From positions 1 through 58,624 of the forward strand of contig JAFYBE010000018.1 of assembly GCA_017540355.1 (NCBI GenBank): a stretch of DNA of 58,624 nucleotides. The letters are read 5' to 3'. Made by a program: the position numbers and the translations under genes. Within the stretch, counting starts at the first letter, position 1. Each line of letters opens with the position of its first letter. Below, piece after piece: positions 1-8,757 of this stretch. This DNA is from Lachnospiraceae bacterium. GTDB taxonomy: Bacteria > Bacillota > Clostridia > Lachnospirales > Lachnospiraceae. The notes beneath the pieces were generated by a model that was not told where the DNA came from, ran no database searches, and worked only from the letters and a program-made list of their open reading frames with translations.

Positions 1-910
1 CTTCTATTGCACATGATACAACTGCACCCGATGCATCGACAGGTCGCCCCGATAACATGTATTCCGAGGGGTTAGGTACTTCAGTCAGTCCCTCGTTTTT
101 CATCTCAAAGACACCCATCTCGTTGGTGGAACCGAATCTGTTCTTAACACCGCGAAGGATTCTGTAGGATGCGTGCCTGTCGCCTTCAAAGTATAGGACC
201 GTGTCTACCATGTGCTCAAGCACTCTGGGACCGGCCACTGTTCCTTCCTTGGTCACATGCCCCACTATGAAAACAGATACGCTCTGCTCTTTGGCCATGC
301 GCATGAGTATCGATGTTGCCTCACGAACCTGTGACACACTGCCTGCTGCCGCGTCTAAATTATCGCTGTACATCGTCTGGATTGAATCGATAACGACTAC
401 CTTGGCACCGCTTCTTTTGACCTGATTGACAATGTTCTCAAGGTTGGTCTCGCACAATAACTTAAGGTGCTCGTTCATCTGTCCGATTCTTACGGCACGT
501 AGCTTAATCTGTCTTAGGCTTTCCTCACCTGAGATGTATAATACCTCTATTCCGTTGTCCGAGAGATTCTTGCAGACCTGCAGAAGCAGGGTAGACTTGC
601 CTATACCGGGATCTCCGCCCACAAGTGTCAGCGACCCCGATACAATACCGCCGCCTAACACTCTGTCGAGTTCCCCTATGCCTATGCATATCCTGTTATC
701 GTCGTCTAAGGATATCTCTGATACCGTCACGGGAGCAGAGTCGTTATCGTTCCTTTTAAGGCCCGATGCACGGCTGCTCCTCCCTTTATCAACCTTCTCC
801 TCGACCATAGTATTCCACGCTTTGCATGCGGGACACTGGCCCGTCCACTTCGTGGACTCATATCCGCATTCATTGCAGAAGAATACACTTCTTATATTGC
901 TTTTCGCCAT
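1..910 (-). CDS. radA: DNA repair protein RadA, 3' part beyond window edge
   Basis: The first 303 codons of RadA (Sms), a RecA-like ATPase and branch-migration helicase in recombinational repair. The family is normally about 455 residues, so the C-terminal Lon-protease-like domain lies outside the window. Visible features are an N-terminal C4 zinc finger (C12, C15, C26, C29), a Walker A motif GDPGIGKST at about 99-107, and the RadA-specific KNRFG motif at 256-260. The start follows the stop of the upstream 135-aa gene by one base and has only a weak ribosome binding site, which suggests translational coupling. It is the last visible gene of the clpC transcription unit; clpC-radA proximity is common in Firmicutes. 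Confidence 0.97.
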   Translation of the reverse strand, partial: MAKSNIRSVFFCNECGYESTKWTGQCPACKAWNTMVEEKVDKGRSSRASGLKRNDNDSAPVTVSEISLDDDNRICIGIGELDRVLGGGIVSGSLTLVGGDPGIGKSTLLLQVCKNLSDNGIEVLYISGEESLRQIKLRAVRIGQMNEHLKLLCETNLENIVNQVKRSGAKVVVIDSIQTMYSDNLDAAAGSVSQVREATSILMRMAKEQSVSVFIVGHVTKEGTVAGPRVLEHMVDTVLYFEGDRHASYRILRGVKNRFGSTNEMGVFEMKNEGLTEVPNPSEYMLSGRPVDASGAVVSCAIE

Positions 911-911
911 A

Positions 912-1319
912 TTAATCGCGCTGAATCTTAACTTCCACGGGCGTTCCGGAAAGTTCAACGTTAAAGCTTAACTTACCGCCCATTCCTGTCTTCATCTTAC
1001 CTGCACTTACGCCACCGACTACGACTTCGTACTCGACTTCTTCCTGTAAGCCTACGGTTATCTGAGCATCCTCATCGCCCTCTACCTCAAAAGACACACC
1101 CTTGTCGGTCTCATTGAAGCGGTACACGCTTGTACCCGGTACGGATTCGTATGCAAGCATTCCGTTCTTCTCAAGCTTGGTCATGGGCTTGTATGTCTTG
1201 ACCTTCATGAGATTGCCGCCGTACTTAAAATCCTCAAGCTTAGCCTTCTCATTTAACTCATGATTACCGAAGCTTAAGCTTCCGTCCTGTTCCTTGCGCA
1301 ATAATTCACTTACTGCCAT
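912..1319 (-). CDS. Conserved hypothetical protein between clpC and radA
   Basis: A 135-residue soluble protein with no signal peptide, membrane segment or cysteine. The C-terminal half is rich in alternating V/E/K residues and looks beta-stranded (a run around EVEYEVVVGG), so a small beta-sandwich is plausible. A GGAGG site sits at good spacing before the ATG. From memory, similar Lachnospiraceae proteins next to radA carry the label endosialidase; nothing in this sequence supports an enzyme activity, so I do not use that name. Its position between clpC and radA, one base from radA, suggests cotranscription. Function unknown. Confidence 0.85.
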   Translation of the reverse strand: MAVSELLRKEQDGSLSFGNHELNEKAKLEDFKYGGNLMKVKTYKPMTKLEKNGMLAYESVPGTSVYRFNETDKGVSFEVEGDEDAQITVGLQEEVEYEVVVGGVSAGKMKTGMGGKLSFNVELSGTPVEVKIQRD

Positions 1320-1362
1320 CTTAGTGATCCTCCATCAATAATATGTTGAATATATTCCGTCA

Positions 1363-1378
1363 GACGGCCTTCGCCGTC
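1363..1378 (-). other. Short GC-rich hairpin between clpC and the 135-aa gene
   Basis: GACGGC-CTTC-GCCGTC forms a perfect 6-bp stem with a 4-base loop in the 80-bp spacer after clpC. No T-run follows on the minus strand, so it is more likely an mRNA processing or stability element than a full terminator. Confidence 0.5.
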
Positions 1379-1399
1379 GCTTATCTCTTAATATGATAG

Positions 1400-3844
1400 T
1401 CAGTTCTTAACCTTGAAGGTCACCTTGCCGTTAATGTAACTTACGGTTACCTTATCGCCGGGCTTGATATTCTTAAGAAGTATCTCCTCGGCAAGCTTAT
1501 CCTCTATCTCAGTCTGGATGGCTCTCTTAAGAGGTCTTGCACCCATCTTAAGGTTGGAGAACTTATCGACTATATACTTCTTGGCCGTAGCCGAAAGCGT
1601 AAGGGATATATCCATCTGCTCCTTACATCTGTCGCTTAAGTTGCCGGCCAAAAGAGTTACGATGGACTTCATATCGTCCTTCGTAAGCGTATGGAATACC
1701 ATGATCTCATCGATACGGTTAAGGAATTCAGGCTTAAACATCTTCTTAACCTCTTCCATAACACCTGTTTTCATACGCTCGTAGTCTTTGTTCTCGCTCT
1801 TGCCCGTATCAAATCCAAGATTCTTGGGCTCGACTATCTTCATGGCTCCGGCATTCGAAGTCATGATTATGATCGTATTCTTAAAACTTACCTTGCGGCC
1901 CTTGGCATCGGTTATATGACCGTCGTCAAGTACCTGCAGAAGTATGTTAAACACATCGGGATGTGCCTTCTCTATCTCATCAAAAAGAACTACGCTGTAA
2001 GGATTACGTCTTACCTTATCCGATAACTGCCCGCCGTCTTCAAAGCCTACATATCCCGGAGGCGAACCGATCATCTTGGATACGGTATGGCTCTCCATAT
2101 ACTCAGACATATCCACTCTTATAAGTGCATTCTCCGAACCGAACATCGCCTCGGCCAATGCCTTACTAAGCTCTGTCTTACCTACACCCGTAGGGCCTAA
2201 GAATAAGAACGAACCGATGGGACGCTTCGGATCCTGTAAGCCTACCCTGCCTCGTCTCATGGCCTTGGCAAGTGCCTCGACCGCTTCGTTCTGTCCGATA
2301 ACACGCTTATGAAGTATGCTTTCGAGCTTAAGCAGTCTGCTTGATTCCTTCTCTGTAAGCTTAGATACCGGAATCTTGGTCCATGACGCAACTACCGCAG
2401 CTATCTCATCTTCGCCTACACAGTACTGCTTCTTACGCGCATCGGACATCGCCCTTTTTCTGATTCTGTTAAGCTTCTCTATTAACTTATCTTCCTCTGC
2501 TTTAAGTTCTCCGGCCTGTGTAAAGGCTTCTATCCTTATTGAACGCTCTATCTGCTTATCGATCTTGGCAATCTCTTCCTCAAGTTCCTTAATCTTGCTT
2601 GAGTCTCCGGTTACACCAAGCTTAACCGAACTTGCCGCCTCATCGATAAGATCGATCGCCTTATCGGGAAGATTCCTGTCATTGATATATCGTGACGAAA
2701 GTCTGACTGCTGCCTCTATTGCTTCATCTGTAATCGTCACCTTATGATGTTCTTCATATTTGTACGCTATACCTTTAAGTATGCGTATGGATTCTTCTTC
2801 AGAGGGTTCGGTTACATCCACGGGCTGGAATCTTCTCTCAAGTGCGGCATCTTTTTCCACGTACTTGCGATATTCGGCCATTGTGGTCGCACCGATAAGC
2901 TGTATCTCACCTCTTGCAAGCGAGGGCTTCATTATATTGGAGGCATCGATCGACCCCTCTGCTCCGCCCGCTCCTATAAGCGTATGTATTTCATCGAGGA
3001 ATAAAAGGACATTGCCATCTTCTATGACTTCCTTCATGACCTTTTTGATTCTCTCCTCGAATTCACCCCTGTACTTACTTCCGGCTACCATTCCGGATAA
3101 ATCCAGGGTTAAAAGTCTCTTATCCTTAACCGTATCGGGCACCTCGCCCTGTACGATCTTCCTTGCCAAGCCTTCAACGATGGCGGTCTTACCTACGCCC
3201 GGCTCGCCGACAAGGCAGGGATTGTTCTTGGTCCTGCGGCTTAATATCTGTATCACTCGCTTGATCTCTTCATCTCTGCCTACAACGGGATCCAGCTTAT
3301 CCTGACGCGCAAGTGCCGTAAGATCCCTGCTGTACTGCTCAAGCATCGAGTGTCCGCCCTTTTTTTTGTTCTGACCCTTTTTAATCTCTTCAGCGGCAAG
3401 TCTGCCGTCCTCACCCATGGCAACAAGTACGTCAACATATAACTTCTGCAGACTGATGCCTATGGTTGTTAAGAGTCTTGCACCGACATTCTCGCCTTCG
3501 TTTATTATAGCAAGCAGAATATGCTCGGTACCTATGTACATACTGTTATACTTTAATGCCACGGCCTCGGCTTCATTAAGTACTGACACGGCTCTCGGCG
3601 AATAACCGCCGCGTTCCGCTATGGTCGTACCCGTCTCCGGAGCCACAAAATCCCTGATGAGTTCTGTAACAGATTCCTCATCTGCGCCGTTCTGCATAAG
3701 GACTTTGGCAGCCACGCCCGTATTCTCTTGTATAAGGCCCAAAAGTATATGCTCTGTACCCACATAACTCTGGTGCAGCCTTTTAGCTGCCCTTTCTGCC
3801 ATGTGTAATGCCGTACGGGCCTTGTCGGTATAATCAAGTCTCAC
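1400..3844 (-). CDS. clpC: ATP-dependent Clp protease ATP-binding subunit ClpC
   Basis: An 814-residue Hsp100 unfoldase that feeds substrates to ClpP. The order is: double Clp-N repeat (about 1-145), first AAA+ module with Walker A GEPGVGKT near 212, a middle domain containing a UVR-like helical segment around 415-450, and second AAA+ module with Walker A GPTGVGKT near 550. A ClpP-docking LGF loop is visible in the stretch EPKNLGFDTGK. The length is normal for ClpC and the middle domain is short, which separates it from ClpB. It follows the SH3b membrane protein by 29 bp and precedes the 135-aa gene and radA. The usual Firmicute partners ctsR, mcsA and mcsB are not adjacent. Confidence 0.97.
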   Translation of the reverse strand: MRLDYTDKARTALHMAERAAKRLHQSYVGTEHILLGLIQENTGVAAKVLMQNGADEESVTELIRDFVAPETGTTIAERGGYSPRAVSVLNEAEAVALKYNSMYIGTEHILLAIINEGENVGARLLTTIGISLQKLYVDVLVAMGEDGRLAAEEIKKGQNKKKGGHSMLEQYSRDLTALARQDKLDPVVGRDEEIKRVIQILSRRTKNNPCLVGEPGVGKTAIVEGLARKIVQGEVPDTVKDKRLLTLDLSGMVAGSKYRGEFEERIKKVMKEVIEDGNVLLFLDEIHTLIGAGGAEGSIDASNIMKPSLARGEIQLIGATTMAEYRKYVEKDAALERRFQPVDVTEPSEEESIRILKGIAYKYEEHHKVTITDEAIEAAVRLSSRYINDRNLPDKAIDLIDEAASSVKLGVTGDSSKIKELEEEIAKIDKQIERSIRIEAFTQAGELKAEEDKLIEKLNRIRKRAMSDARKKQYCVGEDEIAAVVASWTKIPVSKLTEKESSRLLKLESILHKRVIGQNEAVEALAKAMRRGRVGLQDPKRPIGSFLFLGPTGVGKTELSKALAEAMFGSENALIRVDMSEYMESHTVSKMIGSPPGYVGFEDGGQLSDKVRRNPYSVVLFDEIEKAHPDVFNILLQVLDDGHITDAKGRKVSFKNTIIIMTSNAGAMKIVEPKNLGFDTGKSENKDYERMKTGVMEEVKKMFKPEFLNRIDEIMVFHTLTKDDMKSIVTLLAGNLSDRCKEQMDISLTLSATAKKYIVDKFSNLKMGARPLKRAIQTEIEDKLAEEILLKNIKPGDKVTVSYINGKVTFKVKN

Positions 3845-3873
3845 AGTATTACCTCCGGTTAATCCGGCTTGTA

Positions 3874-5247
3874 TTAATTCTCAAGATCAAGGAATTCGAA
3901 TTCCATGTCATCATCGATGTCCATAAGGCTTCTTGATGACCATGTCTCCTCGCTTGCTCCTCTTCTCTGAGGTGCTGATGAAGGAGCTACGGAACGTGTT
4001 CTTCTGACGGGACGGGTGTATACTTCACTCTCCTCTTCCTCGTCTTCTTCCTCATCATCCTCGTAGTCGTCTTCGTCTTCATAATCATCATGGCTCTTTC
4101 TCTTCTTGCCAAAGCCAAAGCCTTTCCTGCCTCTGCCTCTGCCTGCAGAACGCGACTCCTCTTCCTCATCCATCTCTTCTATATCTTCTTCGTCTTCATC
4201 GTCCTCATATCCTTCGTCGATGTCGTCGAAGTCTTCGTAGTTATCTCTTAATCTGAATAAGAGGATTGCGATACCGATGATAAGCAAAAGCATTATAACA
4301 GCCATAACGATTATGACTATCTTCATTGTCTTAACCTGCTCGGTATTGTCAACAACCATGTTCTGGCTCTGCTCCATAACTGCCTGGATATTGTTGATGC
4401 TCTGCTTTGTTCCTCTTATATGGTCATATAAGAACCACTCGTCTACGCCTTCGCTGTTGGATTCGTATCTTACCTCATAATCGGTATTGACTACGGGTTC
4501 GGGCTCTTCAACTGTCTCGGGTTCTTCAACCGTCTCAGGTTCAAGATCCGCTACCGTAGATGTAACCTCAAGGAAGTCTGATCTGATAAATCCGTCAACG
4601 TTCTTGCCGTCAGTTTCGTAATTGATCTTATACCATAACTTGCCTTCGGAATCCGTTGCTTCACCATTGACCGAAAGCTCCTGTCCGTTCTTGGCAGAAC
4701 CTACCTTATTGGACTTTGTTGAAGCATTCTCTCTTACAGTAACCGTGTCTGCCGTAACTGTTGCAGAGAGTGCCTCCGAATCAACAACCTCCGCAGGCTC
4801 TTCCTTCTTGGTCTCTGTCTTAGTCTCGGTCTTTGTCTCTTCTTTCTTAGTCTCAGTCTTTGTCTCTTCTTTTTTGGTCTCTTCCTTCTTCTCTTCGGTC
4901 TTGGTAGCCGATGAATCCGTCGATGTTGTGGAAGAAGCACTTATATTGCCGTCGGGAGTTGATACAAGATCGGCTCTTATATAACCTGTTGTATTACCTT
5001 CAACCTTAACCTCATACCAGGTATATCCGTCGGAAGCTGTCTTCTCTCCTACAACCTCAAGTACCTTACCCTTATCGACGCTTGATACGGGCTCTGAAGA
5101 AGTGCTTGCGTCCTTACGGATTCTGCACGAAGGTCCGTCCGTGACCGTAACCGTTGCAGCCAATGCATATCCGGCTTCTGCACCGAATAAAGTAATTCCG
5201 ACTGCAAACGCTACTATTGTCAGCATCATCTTGAAACTTTTTTTCAT
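3874..5247 (-). CDS. Membrane-anchored protein with two SH3b-type domains and acidic tail
   Basis: 457 residues from the preferred ATG at 5247, which has GGAG six bases upstream; an ATG at 5259 sits directly against the AAGGA and is less likely. Order: signal peptide (about 1-31), SH3b domain (32-96), a K/E/T-rich linker (117-153), second SH3b domain (160-227), a P/E-rich stretch, a single membrane span (about 308-332), and a cytoplasmic tail of about 120 residues with D/E runs and an RGRGRK patch. The predicted topology is SH3b domains outside and acidic tail inside. Bacterial SH3b domains often bind the cell wall, so a wall-associated role is inferred. The gene sits directly upstream of clpC. 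No catalytic domain was seen and the exact function is unknown. Confidence 0.85.
   Translation of the reverse strand: MKKSFKMMLTIVAFAVGITLFGAEAGYALAATVTVTDGPSCRIRKDASTSSEPVSSVDKGKVLEVVGEKTASDGYTWYEVKVEGNTTGYIRADLVSTPDGNISASSTTSTDSSATKTEEKKEETKKEETKTETKKEETKTETKTETKKEEPAEVVDSEALSATVTADTVTVRENASTKSNKVGSAKNGQELSVNGEATDSEGKLWYKINYETDGKNVDGFIRSDFLEVTSTVADLEPETVEEPETVEEPEPVVNTDYEVRYESNSEGVDEWFLYDHIRGTKQSINNIQAVMEQSQNMVVDNTEQVKTMKIVIIVMAVIMLLLIIGIAILLFRLRDNYEDFDDIDEGYEDDEDEEDIEEMDEEEESRSAGRGRGRKGFGFGKKRKSHDDYEDEDDYEDDEEEDEEEESEVYTRPVRRTRSVAPSSAPQRRGASEETWSSRSLMDIDDDMEFEFLDLEN
4798..4899 (-). repeat. Low-complexity K/E/T-coding repeat inside the SH3b gene
   Basis: About 100 bp of imperfect repeats encode a run of short KKEETKTET-like units in the linker between the two SH3b domains. 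Such tracts can change length by slippage. Confidence 0.75.
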
Positions 5248-5325
5248 AACAATCTCCATTCCTTTTAGTTCTTGTCCCTACATACTGTCTTAATATCTTA
5301 CTGTATTGCTTTACAAAATCCGGTC

Positions 5326-6597
5326 TTAAGCCTCATCTATAGCTTTTCCGATGTCATTCCTCTTATACTTGCCTTCAAAGTCAACCCACTCGGTTGCTTC
5401 GTAAGCTTTCTTCCTGGCATCTTTAAGGTCAAACCCCTTGGCCGTGATACCGAGTACTCTTCCGCCGTTTGTCAAAACCTTGTCTCCGTCAAGCTTGGTG
5501 CCAGCGTGGAAGCAGAAGTAATCATCTTTGCCGTCAAATGCATCAAGGCCTGTTATAACCTTGCCCTTCTCATACTTAACGGGATATCCCGCACTTGCAA
5601 GCACAACGCACACTGCGGCGTTATCTTCAAATTCAAGATTGATATCCTCAAGTCTTCCGTCAACGCATGCTTCCATGACATCAAGTATATCATTCTTCAT
5701 CCTCGGAAGTACAACCTGAGCCTCGGGATCTCCGAATCTTGCATTGTACTCAAGAACCTTCGGTCCTTCGGGTGTAAGCATGAGTCCGAAGAAGATGACT
5801 CCCTTAAATTCTCTTCCCTCAGATTTCATTGCATCGACTGTAGCCTGATATATGTTCTTCTTGCAGAACTCATCGACTTCCTTCGTATAGAAAGGACTGG
5901 GTGAGAATGTACCCATACCGCCGGTATTAAGTCCCGTATCGTTATCTCCGGCTCTCTTATGATCCTGAGCCGAGGTCATGATCTTGATTGTCTTGCCGTC
6001 AGTAAATGATAAAACGGATACTTCTCTTCCGGTCATGAACTCCTCGATAACCATCTTGGAACCGGCATCACCGAACTTCTTATCAAGCATGATCTCCTTG
6101 GCACCTTCAAGTGCTTCGTCAAGCGTATTGCATATAAGCACGCCTTTACCGAGTGCCAGACCGTCCGCTTTTAATACTATCGGCATCTTTGCATTCTTAA
6201 GATAGGCCACTGCCTCATCATAATCATCAAAATTCTCATAAGTCGCCGTAGGAATGCCATATCTCTTCATCAGATCCTTTGAAAATGCCTTGCTTCCCTC
6301 AAGGATAGCCGCATTCTTCCTCGGTCCGAATGTCTTAATACCCGCTTCTTCCATGCGATCCGTAAGTCCCCCGACCAAAGGATCGTCCATTCCTACTATA
6401 CAGAAATCAATCTTCTCCTTTTTTGCAAAGTCTGTAAGCTTGTCAAATTCCATGGGGCCGATGTTGACACAGGTTGCAATCTTAGCTATGCCCGCATTGC
6501 CGGGTGCACAGAAAAGTGCGTCCGTTCTCTTACTCTTAGCCACGCATGTGCAGATGGCATGTTCTCTGCCACCGCCGCCTACTACAAGTACTCTCAT
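5326..6597 (-). CDS. purD: Phosphoribosylamine-glycine ligase (GAR synthetase)
   Basis: Catalyses the ATP-dependent joining of glycine to phosphoribosylamine, the second step of purine synthesis. The 423-residue product starts MRVLVVGGGGREHA, the typical PurD N-terminus, and continues through an ATP-grasp fold (VLKADGLALGKG and the NTGGMGTFSP signature). The chosen ATG at 6597 overlaps the purN stop in an ATGA arrangement and has an AAAGGA site upstream. The reading frame stays open further upstream, but that part lies inside purN and lacks homology. Last gene of the purEMND block. Confidence 0.97.
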   Translation of the reverse strand: MRVLVVGGGGREHAICTCVAKSKRTDALFCAPGNAGIAKIATCVNIGPMEFDKLTDFAKKEKIDFCIVGMDDPLVGGLTDRMEEAGIKTFGPRKNAAILEGSKAFSKDLMKRYGIPTATYENFDDYDEAVAYLKNAKMPIVLKADGLALGKGVLICNTLDEALEGAKEIMLDKKFGDAGSKMVIEEFMTGREVSVLSFTDGKTIKIMTSAQDHKRAGDNDTGLNTGGMGTFSPSPFYTKEVDEFCKKNIYQATVDAMKSEGREFKGVIFFGLMLTPEGPKVLEYNARFGDPEAQVVLPRMKNDILDVMEACVDGRLEDINLEFEDNAAVCVVLASAGYPVKYEKGKVITGLDAFDGKDDYFCFHAGTKLDGDKVLTNGGRVLGITAKGFDLKDARKKAYEATEWVDFEGKYKRNDIGKAIDEA

Positions 6598-7190
6598 CTG
6601 TTCATTCCTTTCGCTATCATGTCTATCGCCTTGGGCAGGATAATCCATTCAGCCTGCTCCATTACTCTCCTTTGAAGTACCTCAGGAGTATCATCCGGCA
6701 GTACCCTTACGGGCTCCTGTAAGATAATCGGACCCGTATCGGTTCCTTCATCCACGTAGTGCACGGTTGCTCCCGTCACCTTAACTCCTCTTTCAAGCGC
6801 CTTCTCATGAACATGCAGGCCGTAAAAACCCTTACCGCAGAAAGAAGGAATAAGTGAAGGATGAATGTTGATTATCTTATTCCTGTACTTTTTAACCATA
6901 GCTTCGGGGATATTCACAAGGAATCCCGCAAGAACTATTAAATCAGGATTGAATTTATCAACACCTTCCAAAAGAGCCTCATTGAAACTTTCTCTGTCGG
7001 GATAATCCTTGGGGCTTATGCATACTCCCTTGATTCCCGCATTCTCGGCTCTTTTAAGTGCGTAGGCATCCTTGTTGTTGCTTATGACTCCGGCAATCGA
7101 CGTATTCGATATCTTACCGTCTGCTATTCCGTCGATTATCGCCTGAAGATTAGTGCCTCCGCCCGAAACACATACGACTATGTTCATCAT
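6594..7190 (-). CDS. purN: Phosphoribosylglycinamide formyltransferase
   Basis: Transfers a formyl group from 10-formyl-THF to GAR. The 198-residue protein opens with VVCVSGGGTNLQAI, the PurN substrate loop, and contains the catalytic stretch INIHPSLIPSF (Asn, His) followed by GATVHYVDEGTDTGPII with the catalytic Asp. Length is normal. The start overlaps the purM stop by four bases; two ATGs lie in tandem (7190 and 7187) and either could be used. It couples to purD by another ATGA overlap, so purM, purN and purD are probably translationally coupled. Confidence 0.97.
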   Translation of the reverse strand: MMNIVVCVSGGGTNLQAIIDGIADGKISNTSIAGVISNNKDAYALKRAENAGIKGVCISPKDYPDRESFNEALLEGVDKFNPDLIVLAGFLVNIPEAMVKKYRNKIINIHPSLIPSFCGKGFYGLHVHEKALERGVKVTGATVHYVDEGTDTGPIILQEPVRVLPDDTPEVLQRRVMEQAEWIILPKAIDMIAKGMNR

Positions 7191-8218
7191 ACAAGCTCTA
7201 CCTCTTTGTTGCCCTTTACTATCTCACCGACAACAAATGCCTTGTCTCCGGCCTTCTCAATGGCTTTGATTACGTTCTCGGCATCAGCCTTATCAACTGC
7301 CAAAACCATTCCCAATCCCATATTATAAGTGTTATACATCATTCTGTCATCTATTCCGCCCGTTTTCTGTAAAAGTTTAAAGATAGGCGGTATAGGATAG
7401 CTGTCAAGCTTAATCTTCGCATTCACTCCGTCGGGAAGCATACGGGGAATATTTTCATAGAAACCGCCGCCCGTGATATGCGAACATCCCTTAACGGTAA
7501 GTCCCGCTTCCTTCACATTCTTAAGAGCCTTTACATATATCCTTGTGGGACGAAGCAGAGCCTCTCCCAATGTCTCTCCGAGTTCATCATAATAGGTATC
7601 AAGACTCTCTTTTGTCATCTCAAATACCTTGCGTACAAGTGAGAATCCGTTGCTGTGAACGCCCGTTGAAGATATTCCTATAAGCACGTCGCCTTCGGCT
7701 ATGTTCTCACCCGTGATCATGTCCTTACGGTCCACAACGCCTACCGTAAATCCTGCAAGGTCGTACTCATCTTCAGGCATAAGACCCGGATGCTCGGCTG
7801 TCTCACCGCCGATAAGTGCGGCATCCGACTGTCTGCATCCCTCTGCAACACCCTTAACTATTGCGGCAATCTTCTCGGGGATGTTCTTGCCACAGGCTAT
7901 GTAATCAAGGAAGAATAACGGTTCTCCGCCGGCACATGCCACATCGTTGACACACATTGCCACGGCATCGATACCTATCGTATCATGCTTATCCATAAGG
8001 AAGGCAAGCTTAACCTTTGTTCCGCATCCGTCCGTTCCGGATAAAAGAATGGGATCCTCCATATTCTTAATCTTGGCAAGCGAGAAAGCTCCGGCGAACC
8101 CTCCGAGACCTCCTATAACCTCATCTCTGAGTGTGGTCTTAACGTACTCCTTCATCAGTTCTACGGACTTGTATCCCGCCTCAATGTCAACTCCGGCTGT
8201 CTTATAATCCAGTGCCAT
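7187..8218 (-). CDS. purM: Phosphoribosylformylglycinamidine cyclo-ligase (AIR synthetase)
   Basis: Closes the imidazole ring to give AIR. The 343-residue protein has the PurM N-terminal pattern YKSAVDIEAG-like (here YKTAGVDIEAG), the ATP-binding stretch GGFAGAF, the GTDGCGTKVKLA motif and the C-terminal HITGGGFYENIPR motif. A strong AGGAGG site precedes the ATG. It follows purE by 23 bp and overlaps purN by four bases. No purC, purF, purL or purH is in the window, so the pathway is split over several loci. Confidence 0.97.
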   Translation of the reverse strand: MALDYKTAGVDIEAGYKSVELMKEYVKTTLRDEVIGGLGGFAGAFSLAKIKNMEDPILLSGTDGCGTKVKLAFLMDKHDTIGIDAVAMCVNDVACAGGEPLFFLDYIACGKNIPEKIAAIVKGVAEGCRQSDAALIGGETAEHPGLMPEDEYDLAGFTVGVVDRKDMITGENIAEGDVLIGISSTGVHSNGFSLVRKVFEMTKESLDTYYDELGETLGEALLRPTRIYVKALKNVKEAGLTVKGCSHITGGGFYENIPRMLPDGVNAKIKLDSYPIPPIFKLLQKTGGIDDRMMYNTYNMGLGMVLAVDKADAENVIKAIEKAGDKAFVVGEIVKGNKEVELV

Positions 8219-8241
8219 ATCTCCTCCTAATTATATAAAGA

Positions 8242-8757
8242 TTACTTTGTAAAGTTCTTGTATCCTGTCTCTTTAAGCTTCTTGTCCTTGGCTACGACCT
8301 GGTCCTTAAGGCCTTCTTTGTACTCAACAAGCTTAGCTTTTAAATTATCATCGCTCATGGCAAGCATTCTTGCCGCCAAAAGACCCGCATTGGCTCCGCC
8401 GTTAATTGCAACGGTGGCTACAGGTATGCCCGAAGGCATCTGAAGTATGGAATAAAGTGCATCAGTACCGTTAAGTGCTCCGCCGCCCATGGGGATTCCG
8501 ATTACCGGAAGCGGGAAAATAGCCGCACACATTCCGGGAAGATGAGCCGCCATGCCTGCGCCGGCGATTATAACCTTAATACCTCTTGACTCCGCATTTT
8601 TAGCATATTCAAAAAACTCATCGGGCTCTCTGTGCGCAGAGATTATATTCATCTCAAAGCCCACGCCCAGCTTCTCCAAAATATCCGCTGCCTTGCTCAT
8701 AATCGGCATGTCGGAATCGCTTCCCATTACTATGCTTACCTTAATCTCGTTATTCAT
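8242..8757 (-). CDS. purE: 5-(carboxyamino)imidazole ribonucleotide mutase
   Basis: 171-residue PurE, class I type, converting N5-CAIR to CAIR. The N-terminus shows VSIVMGSDSDMPIM, followed by SAHREPD and the GAGMAAHLPGM loop, all PurE signatures. ATG 8757 is preferred because AAGGAG lies seven bases upstream; a TTG at 8763 sits almost on that site. The start overlaps the end of the upstream aminopeptidase gene by eight bases. The PurK partner that would make N5-CAIR is not in the window. Confidence 0.97.
   Translation of the reverse strand: MNNEIKVSIVMGSDSDMPIMSKAADILEKLGVGFEMNIISAHREPDEFFEYAKNAESRGIKVIIAGAGMAAHLPGMCAAIFPLPVIGIPMGGGALNGTDALYSILQMPSGIPVATVAINGGANAGLLAARMLAMSDDNLKAKLVEYKEGLKDQVVAKDKKLKETGYKNFTK

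Noticed and set aside
912-1319. Calling the 135-aa protein an endosialidase
   Set aside because: No glycosidase domain, signal peptide or catalytic motif is visible; the name seems to be a propagated database label.
1464-3305. Several long plus-strand open frames opposite clpC
   Set aside because: They mirror the codon structure of clpC, are rich in Ser/Ile/Leu, lack ribosome binding sites and have no family features. The same applies to plus-strand frames opposite lon, clpB, purM and feoB.
4798-4899. A CRISPR array or direct-repeat array
   Set aside because: The repeats are short, imperfect, in frame and encode a low-complexity linker; there are no spacers.
4734-4940. A frame on the minus strand rich in Arg, Lys and Leu within the SH3b gene
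   Set aside because: A shadow of the K/E/T repeat read in another frame.
6598-6648. A longer purD start
   Set aside because: The upstream residues overlap purN and do not resemble PurD, whereas the ATG at 6597 has a ribosome binding site and the standard N-terminus.
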